A stretch of 64,000 nucleotides of DNA from Candidatus Heimdallarchaeum endolithica (GTDB lineage: Archaea > Asgardarchaeota > Heimdallarchaeia > Heimdallarchaeales > Heimdallarchaeaceae). Where the stretch lies: positions 846,117 to 910,116 of the forward strand of contig CP084167.1 of the NCBI GenBank assembly GCA_021513715.1. Direction: 5' to 3'. The position numbers were made by a program, and so were the translations under genes. Shown here piece by piece: positions 8,978 to 18,229 of this stretch (positions within the stretch are counted from its first letter, which is position 1; every line of letters starts with the position of its first letter). Below the pieces are notes generated by a model that made no database searches, was not told the DNA's origin, and saw nothing but the letters and a program-made list of their open reading frames with translations.

Positions 8978-10651
8978 TTAACTATCTTGATAAACTATTT
9001 CAACATCAACCAATGATGAATAATTAACCTTACAACCCATAAAAGAACAAACTAAAATCAACCCATTTTTAAGTTCAGGAAAATTATTCCCAAGCTCATT
9101 TAATGTAATCTTTTTTCGTATTTTAATGAACTCCTTTAATTTTTCATATTTTATTTGTGTAATTATTCCATATTTTGGAACAAAAACAAGATCATTTTCA
9201 TCTATTTTTTCTTTGATTTGTTCATACTCCATGATTTTCTTGATATTATCAACAGAATAAAGACCAAGCTCATCAGCTATTTGATTAATTTCCATTACTT
9301 CATTTTTAGAGGAGATTAATTTACATATTTCAGAAAATTTTGTTATTATTGTTTCTATTCTTTCATTTATATCAGAATATTTAGATTCTAGCAGATTATG
9401 CAACGTTAAACTTGGAATTTTGTTCTTTTTATAGTAAATAATATCTACTTTTCCCTTCAGATCATTGAAATGAGACTCTAGTTTTTTATCTACAAGATAG
9501 ACTATAGGAAGGTCAGTTTTTGCTATTTCTAGTATTTTTGTTCTCTTTTTATGAATGTATTTTTCTGTATAGAAACCTACAATCTCAAGATAAACTTTTT
9601 TTCCTCCTCTTTTGATTGTAAAATCTGGAACAAAGATTTTATCAGCTAAAAAAATAGTTTCTGGTTCTGCTGTAGCTGTCCATCCTTTATTATTTTGCCA
9701 TTGAGATAAGAAAATTTTTTCAATTTCAGAGTCTACTTCAATTTGCTTTTCTTGCTCTCCTTCTACAATAATTGAGTCTGATTTTCCAAAAGGGAGAGGA
9801 GGAGGATTGAAAGAGTCTAATTGAAAAATTAAATTCCTTTTTCTTGGCCTTACTACACTCTCTAGCTTAAATTGAATGTTTTCTAAAAAGCAATATTTTA
9901 TTATAAATAGAGCAACTGAAGTAATATTTTTACCCCATGTTGAAGCTCCTTCAAAAAATTCTGTTGGAGGTTCAATTTTCACAGAATAGGGAAAGTCAGT
10001 GTCATTTTTTTTCAATATTTCAGACCAAACATAATTAGCTTTAGAAAGAAAAATTATTCTTTTTGAAAAACCTCCAGGTAAGGAGGAAAGATTTATTGAA
10101 ACATTTAAAGAAAAATTAAGCAAGGTTTCAATTAGGTCATAATTATATTCTTCCACCAGTTTTTTTGAATCAACTTCATTTTCTACAACTTTAGTCAATA
10201 TTTTCTCGTGTTCTTTGTCAGCATAAAGCAAATTAACTATATCTTGTTCAGAGATATTTTTTTCTTTCTTTATTTTTTGCAAAAAGCTTTTTCTTTTCTC
10301 TTTACTTACAAAACCCTCTTGGTAGAACCTATTTACAAAATCAAACACTATTTCTCTGAATTTTTCTATAGTTCCTATGTTCAAATTTTCAATGTTTATT
10401 GGAGGTTTCTGAAAAGAAAAATATCTTCTTGAAGATATTAGTAGTGCATCAGAAATTTTTTCTGAAGGGAAGATTTCATTTAAAACCTTAAAATTAATGT
10501 CTCTTCTTTTTTTACCTATATTTTTTTCTAAGAAATTTATTATAACTTGTACTTTATTTTCACTTGTATATGTGAGGTAATAAGGGATTATCTGAATTTT
10601 CTTGTTTGTTTTTCTAGTTTCATACTCAATTTTCGATAAAGCTAATCTCAC
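8978..10651 (-). CDS. bax1: Bax1-type DUF790 nuclease, partner of XPB
   Basis: Matches the DUF790/Bax1 family: a long helical N-terminal region, then a PD-(D/E)xK-like core with TIFLADKIFVPDFTI, a Lys-rich turn and VYLEIVGFYTEKYIHKKR, where Asp, Glu and Lys are the expected metal-site residues. Bax1 proteins bind archaeal XPB and cut DNA at bubble structures during nucleotide excision repair. The C-terminal part (about 440-557) has winged-helix-like segments. The GTG start follows AGGAGAAGGGG, a strong ribosome site. Only 14 bases separate it from the XPB gene upstream, so the helicase and nuclease are made together, as in other archaea. Length 557 is slightly above the usual 400-500. Confidence 0.9.
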   Translation of the reverse strand: MRLALSKIEYETRKTNKKIQIIPYYLTYTSENKVQVIINFLEKNIGKKRRDINFKVLNEIFPSEKISDALLISSRRYFSFQKPPINIENLNIGTIEKFREIVFDFVNRFYQEGFVSKEKRKSFLQKIKKEKNISEQDIVNLLYADKEHEKILTKVVENEVDSKKLVEEYNYDLIETLLNFSLNVSINLSSLPGGFSKRIIFLSKANYVWSEILKKNDTDFPYSVKIEPPTEFFEGASTWGKNITSVALFIIKYCFLENIQFKLESVVRPRKRNLIFQLDSFNPPPLPFGKSDSIIVEGEQEKQIEVDSEIEKIFLSQWQNNKGWTATAEPETIFLADKIFVPDFTIKRGGKKVYLEIVGFYTEKYIHKKRTKILEIAKTDLPIVYLVDKKLESHFNDLKGKVDIIYYKKNKIPSLTLHNLLESKYSDINERIETIITKFSEICKLISSKNEVMEINQIADELGLYSVDNIKKIMEYEQIKEKIDENDLVFVPKYGIITQIKYEKLKEFIKIRKKITLNELGNNFPELKNGLILVCSFMGCKVNYSSLVDVEIVYQDS

Positions 10652-10665
10652 TTTAACCCCTTCTC

Positions 10666-12072
10666 CTAAATAATTTCACTTTTCTTTCTCCTCTTTGCAG
10701 TTGATATTTCTAGACTACCTGAAGTTACAAGCTCATATAATTTCACTTTCTTCGTTTTTGGCCTTAAAAGTCTCCCTAAACGCTGGATAAACTGTCTTGA
10801 CTGTCCAGAACCACTAACTATTATTCCAACATTAGCTTCTTTTACATCTAATCCTTCATCCAAAACTTTACCTGTAACAAGCTTTGAATACTTTCCTTCC
10901 TTGAATTTCTCGAGAATATTATTTCTTTCTGAGCTCTTTGTTTCATGAGTAATTGAAGGGATAACAAAATTTTTACTTATCATATAAACCATATCGTTAA
11001 ATTCGCTAAAAATGATTACCCGATCATTTTTATGCCTTTTAAGTAATTCTTCTATCACATCTAATTTAGACTGAGAAGAATAGACAATTGAACGTGCTTT
11101 CCTATGGGCTTCTAAAGCCTTTTTTGCTTCAGGATCAACATTTACTCTAAAGACTAAATAACGTTCGTAATCCTTTGGTGATCTTATCTGAATTTTCCTT
11201 TTTCTTAAATACGAGCGGTAGATATTCATATACTTTTCATACTGCATCTGTTCTTCTTGAAGTAAATCAACTTCAATCGTTTCTAAATCAAATTTTGAAA
11301 CAAAACCTTCATCCACTAAATCTGAAATAGTAGAAACAATTATTTGAGGGCCGATTAGGGAATAGAGTTCTTTTTCGCCGCTATCAGCTCTATCAGGTGT
11401 AGCTGTCAATCCTAATCTGTAAGGGGCTGGGAATCCCTCTGCTATCTTAATTGTTTTTTCTGCAGGAAGATGATGAACTTCATCAAAAATAATAAACGAG
11501 AAATGTTTTCTTAAAGAATTAATATTTTGCCTTGCACTTGCATAAGTTGTTACTGTAATGTCTCTAATTTCCTTAATGTTGTCACCAAACTGACCAACCA
11601 TATCTCTTGTCAGTGAAGTGTATTCTAAAATCGCTTTTATCCACTGCTCTAAAAGATTAATAACTGGAACAACAATCAAAGTTTTTTGTTTTATTCTTTC
11701 TAAAGCTGAAAGTCCCACAATTGTTTTTCCTGCAGCTGTGGGTAAAATAACCACTCCTCTATTTTTATTTAGAACAAATTTCGTCAAAGCTTCTTTTTGA
11801 TAATCTCTAAGCTGAACTTTAAGTTTAAGAGCTTGTTTGTAATCATCTGATAAATTAATATCTTCCAATATTGTAGAATAAACAGCAAACCCTTCTCTTT
11901 TTAGTTTTTCAACTATTTTAGGATATAGAAAAGGAAGGGCTCGATATTCATTTTCAACTTTCTTACTTGGTTTAAGTATTTTTGACCATTTTTTTAATTC
12001 TAAAGGTTGTGATGTTTGAATAATTAAATCAAAAGCAAGTCCTAGTTTTACTTCAGCTTCTTTTTTATTCAT
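10666..12072 (-). CDS. xpb: XPB-family DNA repair helicase
   Basis: Superfamily 2 helicase of the XPB/Rad25 group: motif I PTAAGKT (residues 111-117), II DEVHH (197-201), III GLTATPDR, IV VIIFSEFNDM, V VLDEGLDV, VI QRLGRLLRP. The 110-residue N-terminal segment is the damage-recognition region; the stretch after motif III (about 270-310) is the thumb-like insertion. It unwinds DNA around lesions and works with the Bax1 nuclease encoded 14 bases downstream. Length 468 agrees with archaeal XPB, which lacks the long eukaryotic extensions. ATG start. Its upstream region is shared with the divergent ABC transporter gene. Confidence 0.93.
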   Translation of the reverse strand: MNKKEAEVKLGLAFDLIIQTSQPLELKKWSKILKPSKKVENEYRALPFLYPKIVEKLKREGFAVYSTILEDINLSDDYKQALKLKVQLRDYQKEALTKFVLNKNRGVVILPTAAGKTIVGLSALERIKQKTLIVVPVINLLEQWIKAILEYTSLTRDMVGQFGDNIKEIRDITVTTYASARQNINSLRKHFSFIIFDEVHHLPAEKTIKIAEGFPAPYRLGLTATPDRADSGEKELYSLIGPQIIVSTISDLVDEGFVSKFDLETIEVDLLQEEQMQYEKYMNIYRSYLRKRKIQIRSPKDYERYLVFRVNVDPEAKKALEAHRKARSIVYSSQSKLDVIEELLKRHKNDRVIIFSEFNDMVYMISKNFVIPSITHETKSSERNNILEKFKEGKYSKLVTGKVLDEGLDVKEANVGIIVSGSGQSRQFIQRLGRLLRPKTKKVKLYELVTSGSLEISTAKRRKKSEII

Positions 12073-12223
12073 AATTTATCTCTCTACACCTAATTCAAGT
12101 AAAAATAACTATAAAAATATGACTAGAATTACTTTTTCTTTTTAATTGAAATTAATATGACTTTTCAAAAGAATAGCTTTATTAAAGCCTTGTTTCAATG
12201 AATTTCAAGAAGAGGAAGTCAAA

Positions 12224-13069
12224 ATGGTAACTGATGATAATATATCTTATTCAGATTACTCTATAGATGAAAAGTACACAGTTAAAGCAACTAATCTTGT
12301 AAAAAGATTTGGTAATTTAATTGCAGTGAATAATCTTACTTTTAAAGTGAGAAAAGGAGAAATTTTTGGTCTTTTAGGTCCAAATGGTGCAGGAAAAACA
12401 ACTACAGTAAAAATGATTCTAGGATTGTTAGAACCAGATGAGGGAGAAATTAAAGTGTTTGACCTTCATCCAGAAAAAGATGAAATTGAGGTTAAAAAAA
12501 GAGTAGGATATGTTTCAGAAGAGCCTTTGATTTATCGTTCAATGACCGCTAGACAATTATTTAATTTCGTAGGTTCTCTAAGAAATTTAGATCCAGAAGA
12601 AACAAGCCAAAAACTTTATTCTTTATTGGAAAGCTTTGAAGCTTTGCCTTATTATGATAAACTAATTGCTACTCTTTCAAGAGGAAATAAGCAAAAAATG
12701 CAAGTTATTGCTTCTTTAATTCATGATCCAGACTTACTTATCATGGATGAACCTCTTACTGGATTAGATGCTAAATCTGCTAAAGTGTTAAAAGAAATCT
12801 TAGAAATGCATAAAGAAAAAGGAGGATCAGTTATCCTTTCTACTCATATTTTGGAAATTGCTGAAGAGCTTTGTGATAGAATAGCAATAATTGATCATGG
12901 GAGATTAATAGCTTTAGGAACAGTAGAAGAATTGTCACATTTAGCCAACAAAGTAGGAGCAGATCTAGAAGATATCTTTCTTAGATTAACAAATCAAGAT
13001 GAATCAGTAGATAAAATAGTTGAAAAATTGAGAAAATCCATGAAAAATGGTAAAATTGTTAAAAAGTAA
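12224..13069 (+). CDS. ABC transporter ATP-binding protein
   Basis: Complete ABC ATPase: Walker A GPNGAGKT, Q-loop region, signature LSRGNKQKMQ (a variant of LSGGQ common in drug/Na+ exporter types), Walker B DLLIMDEP, D-loop LTGLD and H-loop STHILE. The C-terminal 60 residues are the extension found in CcmA/NatA/DrrA-type exporters. Start ATG after AGAGGAAG. It is followed directly by a membrane permease gene, so the pair forms an ABC-2-type exporter. The cargo is unknown. Confidence 0.93.
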   Translation: MVTDDNISYSDYSIDEKYTVKATNLVKRFGNLIAVNNLTFKVRKGEIFGLLGPNGAGKTTTVKMILGLLEPDEGEIKVFDLHPEKDEIEVKKRVGYVSEEPLIYRSMTARQLFNFVGSLRNLDPEETSQKLYSLLESFEALPYYDKLIATLSRGNKQKMQVIASLIHDPDLLIMDEPLTGLDAKSAKVLKEILEMHKEKGGSVILSTHILEIAEELCDRIAIIDHGRLIALGTVEELSHLANKVGADLEDIFLRLTNQDESVDKIVEKLRKSMKNGKIVKK

Positions 13070-13079
13070 AGGGATGAAG

Positions 13080-14819
13080 ATGTCTAATCTATTGTCATTG
13101 TACAAGTTATCTAAAAGCGTTTATCGTGAATCAATTTTATATTCACAATTAGAATCATCGGGAAGTAACTATACGAAGTTATTGGAAAGAATAGGGAAAA
13201 ATCCAAAAATAATTTCTTCTCAACCAAAGGTAATGAAATTTTTGACTTCCTTTTACATTATTTTTTTAACTATAATTCCTGTAAGAGCTATAACATCAAT
13301 CAACAGTATACTGCACAACAATTTTCCTTCTCACACTCAAATACCACAACAATGGATAGTTCTTATTGGAAGCATTTTAAATAGTTCTTTTTTACTGTTA
13401 GAACTCTTTGTTTTGATTATTTTTTCGATTATGATGACATGGGGATTATTTTCTCCACAGATATATTCTTGGCCACAAACACTCCCACTCAGGAAAAAGG
13501 ACATTGAAAAATTGAGTCTTCTGACTTTTATTAGAGGAATCAATGTTCAATTACTATTTATGATACTTGTATTACCTTTAGGAATAGCTATTGGTATTTT
13601 CATTAACATTACACTTTATTCTCCAAAAACAACTTTCTTGCTAATTTTTGTCTCTCTTATTATATCGATAATAACTTCTTTTTTTAATTTAGGTGTTGTT
13701 GTTTTTATATCAAAAAAGATGTCTATTTTGATGGAGGAAAAAGAAGATAATTCAAAAAGATCCTCAATAATAAAAGCTATAATCACTCTTCTTTATTTGA
13801 TTTCCTCAATGACATTAATGTATTTCATTCAAATTGCTATTGATAAGATTCCAAATTTTTTCACTAAAGTTCTTCTATCTAGTGAACAATCGTTATTATT
13901 TAACAATATTCTAAGTTTTATTCCCTTTCCCTTCTCTGGAGGATACTTAATAACCATTTTAGCTACAAACCATTCATTATATTTTTCTCCTATTACAATC
14001 TTGGGTTCTATAATTGGATTGTTTCTATTTACAATCCTTACTTATATTCTATTAAAATACTCTGTAAGCATACTTTTGAAAACTTCTAGAACAAAATCAT
14101 CCTTTAAAAAAGAAAAAGAAAAAGAAAACTTACAAGAAACATCTGTTCAAGTAAATGTTACTTCTCCTCTTAAAGCTTTTATAAAGCGTGATCTGTCAAT
14201 AATTTCAAGAGATTTGCAATTGATAATGGTATTTGTTATGCCAATAATAATTCCTATTTTCGCTATTATAACTGATATAGAAGACAATGTTCTATTAAAC
14301 GAATATGGACTTACAGCTTCTTTTATCTCGATCATATTTTATGTTGCTCTAACAACATATATGATTATTACAGGTATAACAAATATTGAATCAGGAGGAG
14401 AAACAATCACGTCATCAATACCAATAAAAACAAGAGATCAAATCAAAAGTAAATTGCCTTATTTCTTTAGTACAATATTGTTAGCTTACCTAATCTGGAA
14501 TTTGTTTTTCATTAATAGCGAGCTTTTTCCCAAAATGATTACCTTTAGCCTTATTTATCTTCCCGCAATACCTTTAGCTGGAATAAGTGGGTTTTTCTTC
14601 AAGATATTCCTCTTTGGAAAGCTAAAATACAAGTACGTGGTAGAAGAAATAAAAACCGAGCATCGTTTAGCTAAGCATTTTGTTTCATTTCTTTTCGTTT
14701 TAATAGTTCTTTTACTTTACATTGGTCTTTCTTTTCTGGGTTATTGGGCTTTAGGAATAGGAGAAATAGTTTATTCTATTCTTTTGATTTTTGTATTCAA
14801 TTATATGTTTCCAAAGTAG
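13080..14819 (+). CDS. ABC transporter permease protein, multi-pass
   Basis: Large integral membrane protein with about twelve hydrophobic segments in two halves, separated by a charged loop (about 350-375, rich in K/E) and a second block beginning with SPLKAFIKRDLSIISRDLQL. This layout matches permeases paired with NatA/DrrA-like ATPases. Several in-frame starts exist; I chose ATG 13080 because GGGATG lies just before it, while 13047 would overlap the ATPase gene by 23 bases and 13074 is also possible. No signal peptide. Substrate not evident. Confidence 0.85.
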   Translation: MSNLLSLYKLSKSVYRESILYSQLESSGSNYTKLLERIGKNPKIISSQPKVMKFLTSFYIIFLTIIPVRAITSINSILHNNFPSHTQIPQQWIVLIGSILNSSFLLLELFVLIIFSIMMTWGLFSPQIYSWPQTLPLRKKDIEKLSLLTFIRGINVQLLFMILVLPLGIAIGIFINITLYSPKTTFLLIFVSLIISIITSFFNLGVVVFISKKMSILMEEKEDNSKRSSIIKAIITLLYLISSMTLMYFIQIAIDKIPNFFTKVLLSSEQSLLFNNILSFIPFPFSGGYLITILATNHSLYFSPITILGSIIGLFLFTILTYILLKYSVSILLKTSRTKSSFKKEKEKENLQETSVQVNVTSPLKAFIKRDLSIISRDLQLIMVFVMPIIIPIFAIITDIEDNVLLNEYGLTASFISIIFYVALTTYMIITGITNIESGGETITSSIPIKTRDQIKSKLPYFFSTILLAYLIWNLFFINSELFPKMITFSLIYLPAIPLAGISGFFFKIFLFGKLKYKYVVEEIKTEHRLAKHFVSFLFVLIVLLLYIGLSFLGYWALGIGEIVYSILLIFVFNYMFPK

Positions 14820-14891
14820 AATACTCTATTTTTAATTTTTTATTTTAGTTTATTAGAAACCAATAAAAACTTACATTAGATTAGTTTATTA

Positions 14892-16076
14892 ATGACTAAG
14901 ATAGAGAAATTTTATGGTACTGCTTGGTGCAAAGATTGTAAACAAGCAAAAGCATTTTTAGCTAAACATAGAATAGAATATGACTACATAGATATAGATT
15001 ATGATGAAGAATCTTCTGAAATAGTGAAAAAACTAAATAAAGGTAAACGTAAAGTCCCCACTATAACTTTTGATGATGGCTCATTTTTAGTTGAACCTTC
15101 AGATGCAGAACTAGCAGAGAAGCTTGGTTTAATTCCAAAAATAGAGAAAGAAGGATATGATTTAATAATAATTGGTGGTGGCCCTGCAGCTCTTACTTGT
15201 GCGATATATACCTCACGTGAAGGAATGTCAACACTTGTTCTTGAAAAGGGTTCTTTTGGAGGGCAAATGGGTTTCACAAATAAAATCGACAACTATCCCG
15301 GTTTTCCTGAAGGGATAACTGGTAAAGAACTGGCTGAGAAATTTTTTCTCCATGCTAAAAGATTTGGTGCAGAACTTGTTAATGCTATTGAAGTTCAAAA
15401 TGTTACCAAACTTGAAGATGGTTTTTTTGAAACAACTACTTCAACAGGTTTTAAGATTAAATCAAAAGCTGTTGTAATCGCAACAGGAACAACTTATCGG
15501 TCTTTAGGTGTTCCAGGAGAAGAGATACTTTTAGGTTATAAAATCCATTTTTGTGCTACTTGTGATGGCCCTTTCTATAAAGGAAAACATATTCTGGTAA
15601 TTGGCGGAGGTAACAGTGCTTTTGAAGAATCTATGTTTTTAGCAAAATTTGCAGAGAAGGTTACGATTATTGAGATTATGGATCATTTTAATGCTTCAAA
15701 AATAATTCAAGATAAAGCTTTGTCAAATCCTAAAATAGAAGCTTTTACTAGTTATGAAACCAAAGAATTTGTTGTAGGAGAGAGGAAAACACTCGAGTCT
15801 GTTGTCTGTTTTGATAGAGCGAACAATAAAGAAGTGATTCTTAAACCTGATGCAGTTTTTGAATATGTTGGACTAAAACCAAACATTGAACCAGTAAAAG
15901 ATATTGTAGAGTTAGATAAAAATGGCTTCATTAAAACAGATGAGCACTTTATGACTTCAGTTAAAGGTCTATTCGCTACAGGAGATTGTAGAGGAGGATC
16001 AATCCAACAAGTAACTGCTGCTACAGGAGAGGGTACTGCAGTAGCACTTCATATAAGAGAATTTCTAAATTTATAG
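14892..16076 (+). CDS. Thioredoxin reductase-like flavoprotein with N-terminal glutaredoxin domain
   Basis: Residues 1-78 form a glutaredoxin/thioredoxin-fold domain with the redox pair in TAWCKDCKQ and the cis-Pro motif KVPTITF. Residues 90-394 are a thioredoxin reductase: FAD site IIGGGPAALTCAIYTSREG, redox CxxC in HFCATCDGPFYKG, pyridine-nucleotide fold VIGGGNSAFEES, and FAD site GLFATGDCRGGSIQQVTAATGEG. The fusion suggests intramolecular electron passage from flavin to the glutaredoxin pair. The NADPH-selecting HRR motif is missing (IEIMDHFNASK at its place), so the electron donor may not be NADPH. ATG start at 14892; single-gene unit between the ABC pair and a coiled-coil gene. Confidence 0.92.
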   Translation: MTKIEKFYGTAWCKDCKQAKAFLAKHRIEYDYIDIDYDEESSEIVKKLNKGKRKVPTITFDDGSFLVEPSDAELAEKLGLIPKIEKEGYDLIIIGGGPAALTCAIYTSREGMSTLVLEKGSFGGQMGFTNKIDNYPGFPEGITGKELAEKFFLHAKRFGAELVNAIEVQNVTKLEDGFFETTTSTGFKIKSKAVVIATGTTYRSLGVPGEEILLGYKIHFCATCDGPFYKGKHILVIGGGNSAFEESMFLAKFAEKVTIIEIMDHFNASKIIQDKALSNPKIEAFTSYETKEFVVGERKTLESVVCFDRANNKEVILKPDAVFEYVGLKPNIEPVKDIVELDKNGFIKTDEHFMTSVKGLFATGDCRGGSIQQVTAATGEGTAVALHIREFLNL

Positions 16077-16107
16077 AAGAAAAAAGTGTAATTAAGTCTT
16101 AAAAAAC

Positions 16108-16115
16108 TTTTAATA
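16108..16115 (+). promoter_or_regulatory. TATA-box promoter of the coiled-coil winged-helix gene
   Basis: TTTTAATA lies 23 bases before ATG 16138, the spacing of a leaderless archaeal promoter. No ribosome site is seen before the ATG. Confidence 0.5.
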
Positions 16116-16137
16116 TTTTTTTATTATCTTTATTACT

Positions 16138-16989
16138 ATGGCTAAAGGCAAAGACATTGAACAAATTTTAGAATCAGTGGTTAAAATTGCAGACACCCTA
16201 TCAGAACTGAAATCAAGTATTGAAGTCCAATTGGATGTACAGAAGAAGGATAACACAAAAAAAATAACAGATCTTAAAGAAGATTTAAAGCAATATATCA
16301 ACGATACTGAAAAGAATTTTAACAATAAAATAATGGATATTTCAGAATTAATTATTTCCAGATCAAATTTACAAGATAAAAAAATTGAGGAATTAAAAAA
16401 TGAAATTTCTAATTCTAGTTCTCATTTAGAAGAAATGAATAAAATGATAGAAAAAAAAGAAGAGGAAATAAAAAGATTAAACACTCTTTTAGATGAAAAA
16501 GAAGCTCTAATTTCTCAATTAAAAGAAAAACAAGTAATGATTGAAAAAGATCTTGAAGCAAAGATGAGAGAATTTAACAACTTAAAATTAGAAACTGAGC
16601 AACTTAACGTTGAAAATACTGACTTATCTTCTAAAGTAATAGATTTAGAAAGACAACTAAAAGATAAAAAAGAGGAACTAGAAAAGATTAAACAAGAAAA
16701 AGAACAATTAAAAGAAGAGAAAGAAAAAAGTATTGCACAGGAGAAAGAGTTCCAAGAAACAAAAAGAGAGGAGCAATCTTCACTTTTAAGGATATTATTA
16801 AATTCTACAGACCATGGAAGAGTGTTTCTAGCTTTACAAGACTCTAAATCAAATAGTCTTACTCTAGACGAGTTAACAGCAATTTTGAATTCATCTGCAG
16901 TCGAAGTAAAAAGAGCAGTAAGTTTCATGCATGAGATTGGTGTCGTAATATACAAACCAGAATCAAGAAGAGTAATACTAGCTTCTTAA
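16138..16989 (+). CDS. Coiled-coil protein with C-terminal winged-helix domain
   Basis: Residues 1-215 are heptad-rich and highly charged (KKEEEIKRLNTLLDEKE, ELEKIKQEKEQLKEEKE), a long parallel coiled coil. Residues 218-283 look like a winged helix: LLRILLNSTDHGRVF, then LTLDELTAILNSSAVEVKRAVSFM as the helix-turn-helix, and IGVVIYKPESRRVI as the wing. It may be a DNA- or protein-binding scaffold; the family is not recognised. No membrane segment. Transcribed alone from the TATA box at 16108. Confidence 0.75.
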   Translation: MAKGKDIEQILESVVKIADTLSELKSSIEVQLDVQKKDNTKKITDLKEDLKQYINDTEKNFNNKIMDISELIISRSNLQDKKIEELKNEISNSSSHLEEMNKMIEKKEEEIKRLNTLLDEKEALISQLKEKQVMIEKDLEAKMREFNNLKLETEQLNVENTDLSSKVIDLERQLKDKKEELEKIKQEKEQLKEEKEKSIAQEKEFQETKREEQSSLLRILLNSTDHGRVFLALQDSKSNSLTLDELTAILNSSAVEVKRAVSFMHEIGVVIYKPESRRVILAS

Positions 16990-17045
16990 ATCAAAAAAAC
17001 TGAAAAATTGAATAATAAAAAAATAAAATTTGAGTAAGAAAATAG

Positions 17046-18116
17046 CTAATTCAGCTCTAACCATTTTCTGTATTTTTTGTGAGTCCAATCTCTTTTCTCT
17101 TCTAAAGGAGGTAGTTTTCCTTTTAATAATTCCTCTTGATTTAACCAATTCATAGATTTATGTTCAGTATTATAAATCACTTTTAATGCCTGAGGAATAA
17201 TCTCTGTTATCATATGCGTACCCACAGAAGATTGGGGATATTTTGGTGGAATATAGACTTCTCCATCAAATTGAAAGGCAATGGGTTTCTCTGTTTTTAT
17301 TTCCACTTTTTTAGCATACGTAAATAATGTTCCTTTCATTGTTTTATGCTTTCCATCTTTTATCCTTCCTATTCCAATTAATGTTTGAAGTTTGTTAACT
17401 GATTTAGTTATAAAAACATTAAATCTATCATGTTGAGGATGAGCGTCTACACAACAGAACATCCCACCTCCATTACACTTCCCTGTTCCAATAGTTACCA
17501 TCATTAGCTTAATAGGCAAAAATTCTTTTTCATCTAGTCTAATATTGGCTTTAATCTGCTTTACCATTAATAACTTCTTTAGAGCTAAATAGGTATATTT
17601 TCTTGGACCTTTAACAAAAGATCCTTCTCCTAAATTTGCAGCATGTCCAACAATACTAGAGATTCCCACATCTAGAACATTAATAAAATACTTTTCCAAT
17701 CCTGTATCTACTACTTTCATCTTTCCAATAGAAACAGGACTAGTTGCTGATTTCTCCATCAAATGCACAATTGCATTTTTTGGGTTCCATGGAAATCCAA
17801 GAACAGTGTTGTAATCATTACCAGTTCCAAAAGGCAATACTCCTAATGAAACTGTTTTCCTTTTTTCTTCAGGAACCTTCATTAAACCATTTGTTATTTC
17901 ATTCAGAACCCCGTCTCCACTAACAGAGATAATTTTATTGAATCCCTCATTAACAGCTTTGATTACAAGATCTTCAGCTTGAAAAGGTCCTGAAGTAAAG
18001 TCAACAGCATAGTCGATAGAGTATTCATTAATTATTTTTTCAGCAATTTCCCACTTATTAATGCACTTTCCTAAACCTGCATTAGGATTTACAATAAATT
18101 TGTACTTGTCACCCAT
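17046..18116 (-). CDS. Diacylglycerol/sphingosine-kinase-like lipid kinase (YegS/LCB5 type)
   Basis: ATP-dependent lipid kinase fold. Seen: FIVNPNAGLGK at the start, the nucleotide loop VSGDGVLNEITNGLM (GGDGT family motif with S-G-D-G-V), LGVLPFGTGNDYNTVLG, and NVLDVGISSIVG. The C-terminal half has the beta-sandwich pattern with FVTKS-like and FQFDGEVY motifs. It would phosphorylate a lipid alcohol at the membrane surface; in archaea the substrate is unknown and could be an ether-lipid precursor. I take ATG 18116 as the start because a TATA-like CTTATAATTA sits about 25 bases before it; ATG 18167 would add 17 residues. IS copy 1 lies just upstream of its promoter. Confidence 0.85.
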   Translation of the reverse strand: MGDKYKFIVNPNAGLGKCINKWEIAEKIINEYSIDYAVDFTSGPFQAEDLVIKAVNEGFNKIISVSGDGVLNEITNGLMKVPEEKRKTVSLGVLPFGTGNDYNTVLGFPWNPKNAIVHLMEKSATSPVSIGKMKVVDTGLEKYFINVLDVGISSIVGHAANLGEGSFVKGPRKYTYLALKKLLMVKQIKANIRLDEKEFLPIKLMMVTIGTGKCNGGGMFCCVDAHPQHDRFNVFITKSVNKLQTLIGIGRIKDGKHKTMKGTLFTYAKKVEIKTEKPIAFQFDGEVYIPPKYPQSSVGTHMITEIIPQALKVIYNTEHKSMNWLNQEELLKGKLPPLEEKRDWTHKKYRKWLELN

Positions 18117-18137
18117 TATTGAAAAAGAAACAGACTT

Positions 18138-18147
18138 AATTATAAGT
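18138..18147 (-). promoter_or_regulatory. TATA-box promoter of the lipid kinase gene
   Basis: The minus strand reads CTTATAATTA, about 22-31 bases before ATG 18116. It supports leaderless translation from that ATG. It lies 80-90 bases from the end of IS copy 1, which did not remove it. Confidence 0.45.
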
Positions 18148-18229
18148 TTAATGGCACTATTAAACATATAACTGTTTTTTTTTGTTAATTTATTCTAAAA
18201 GATACTATACTTGTTTTTTTCTTTAATAA

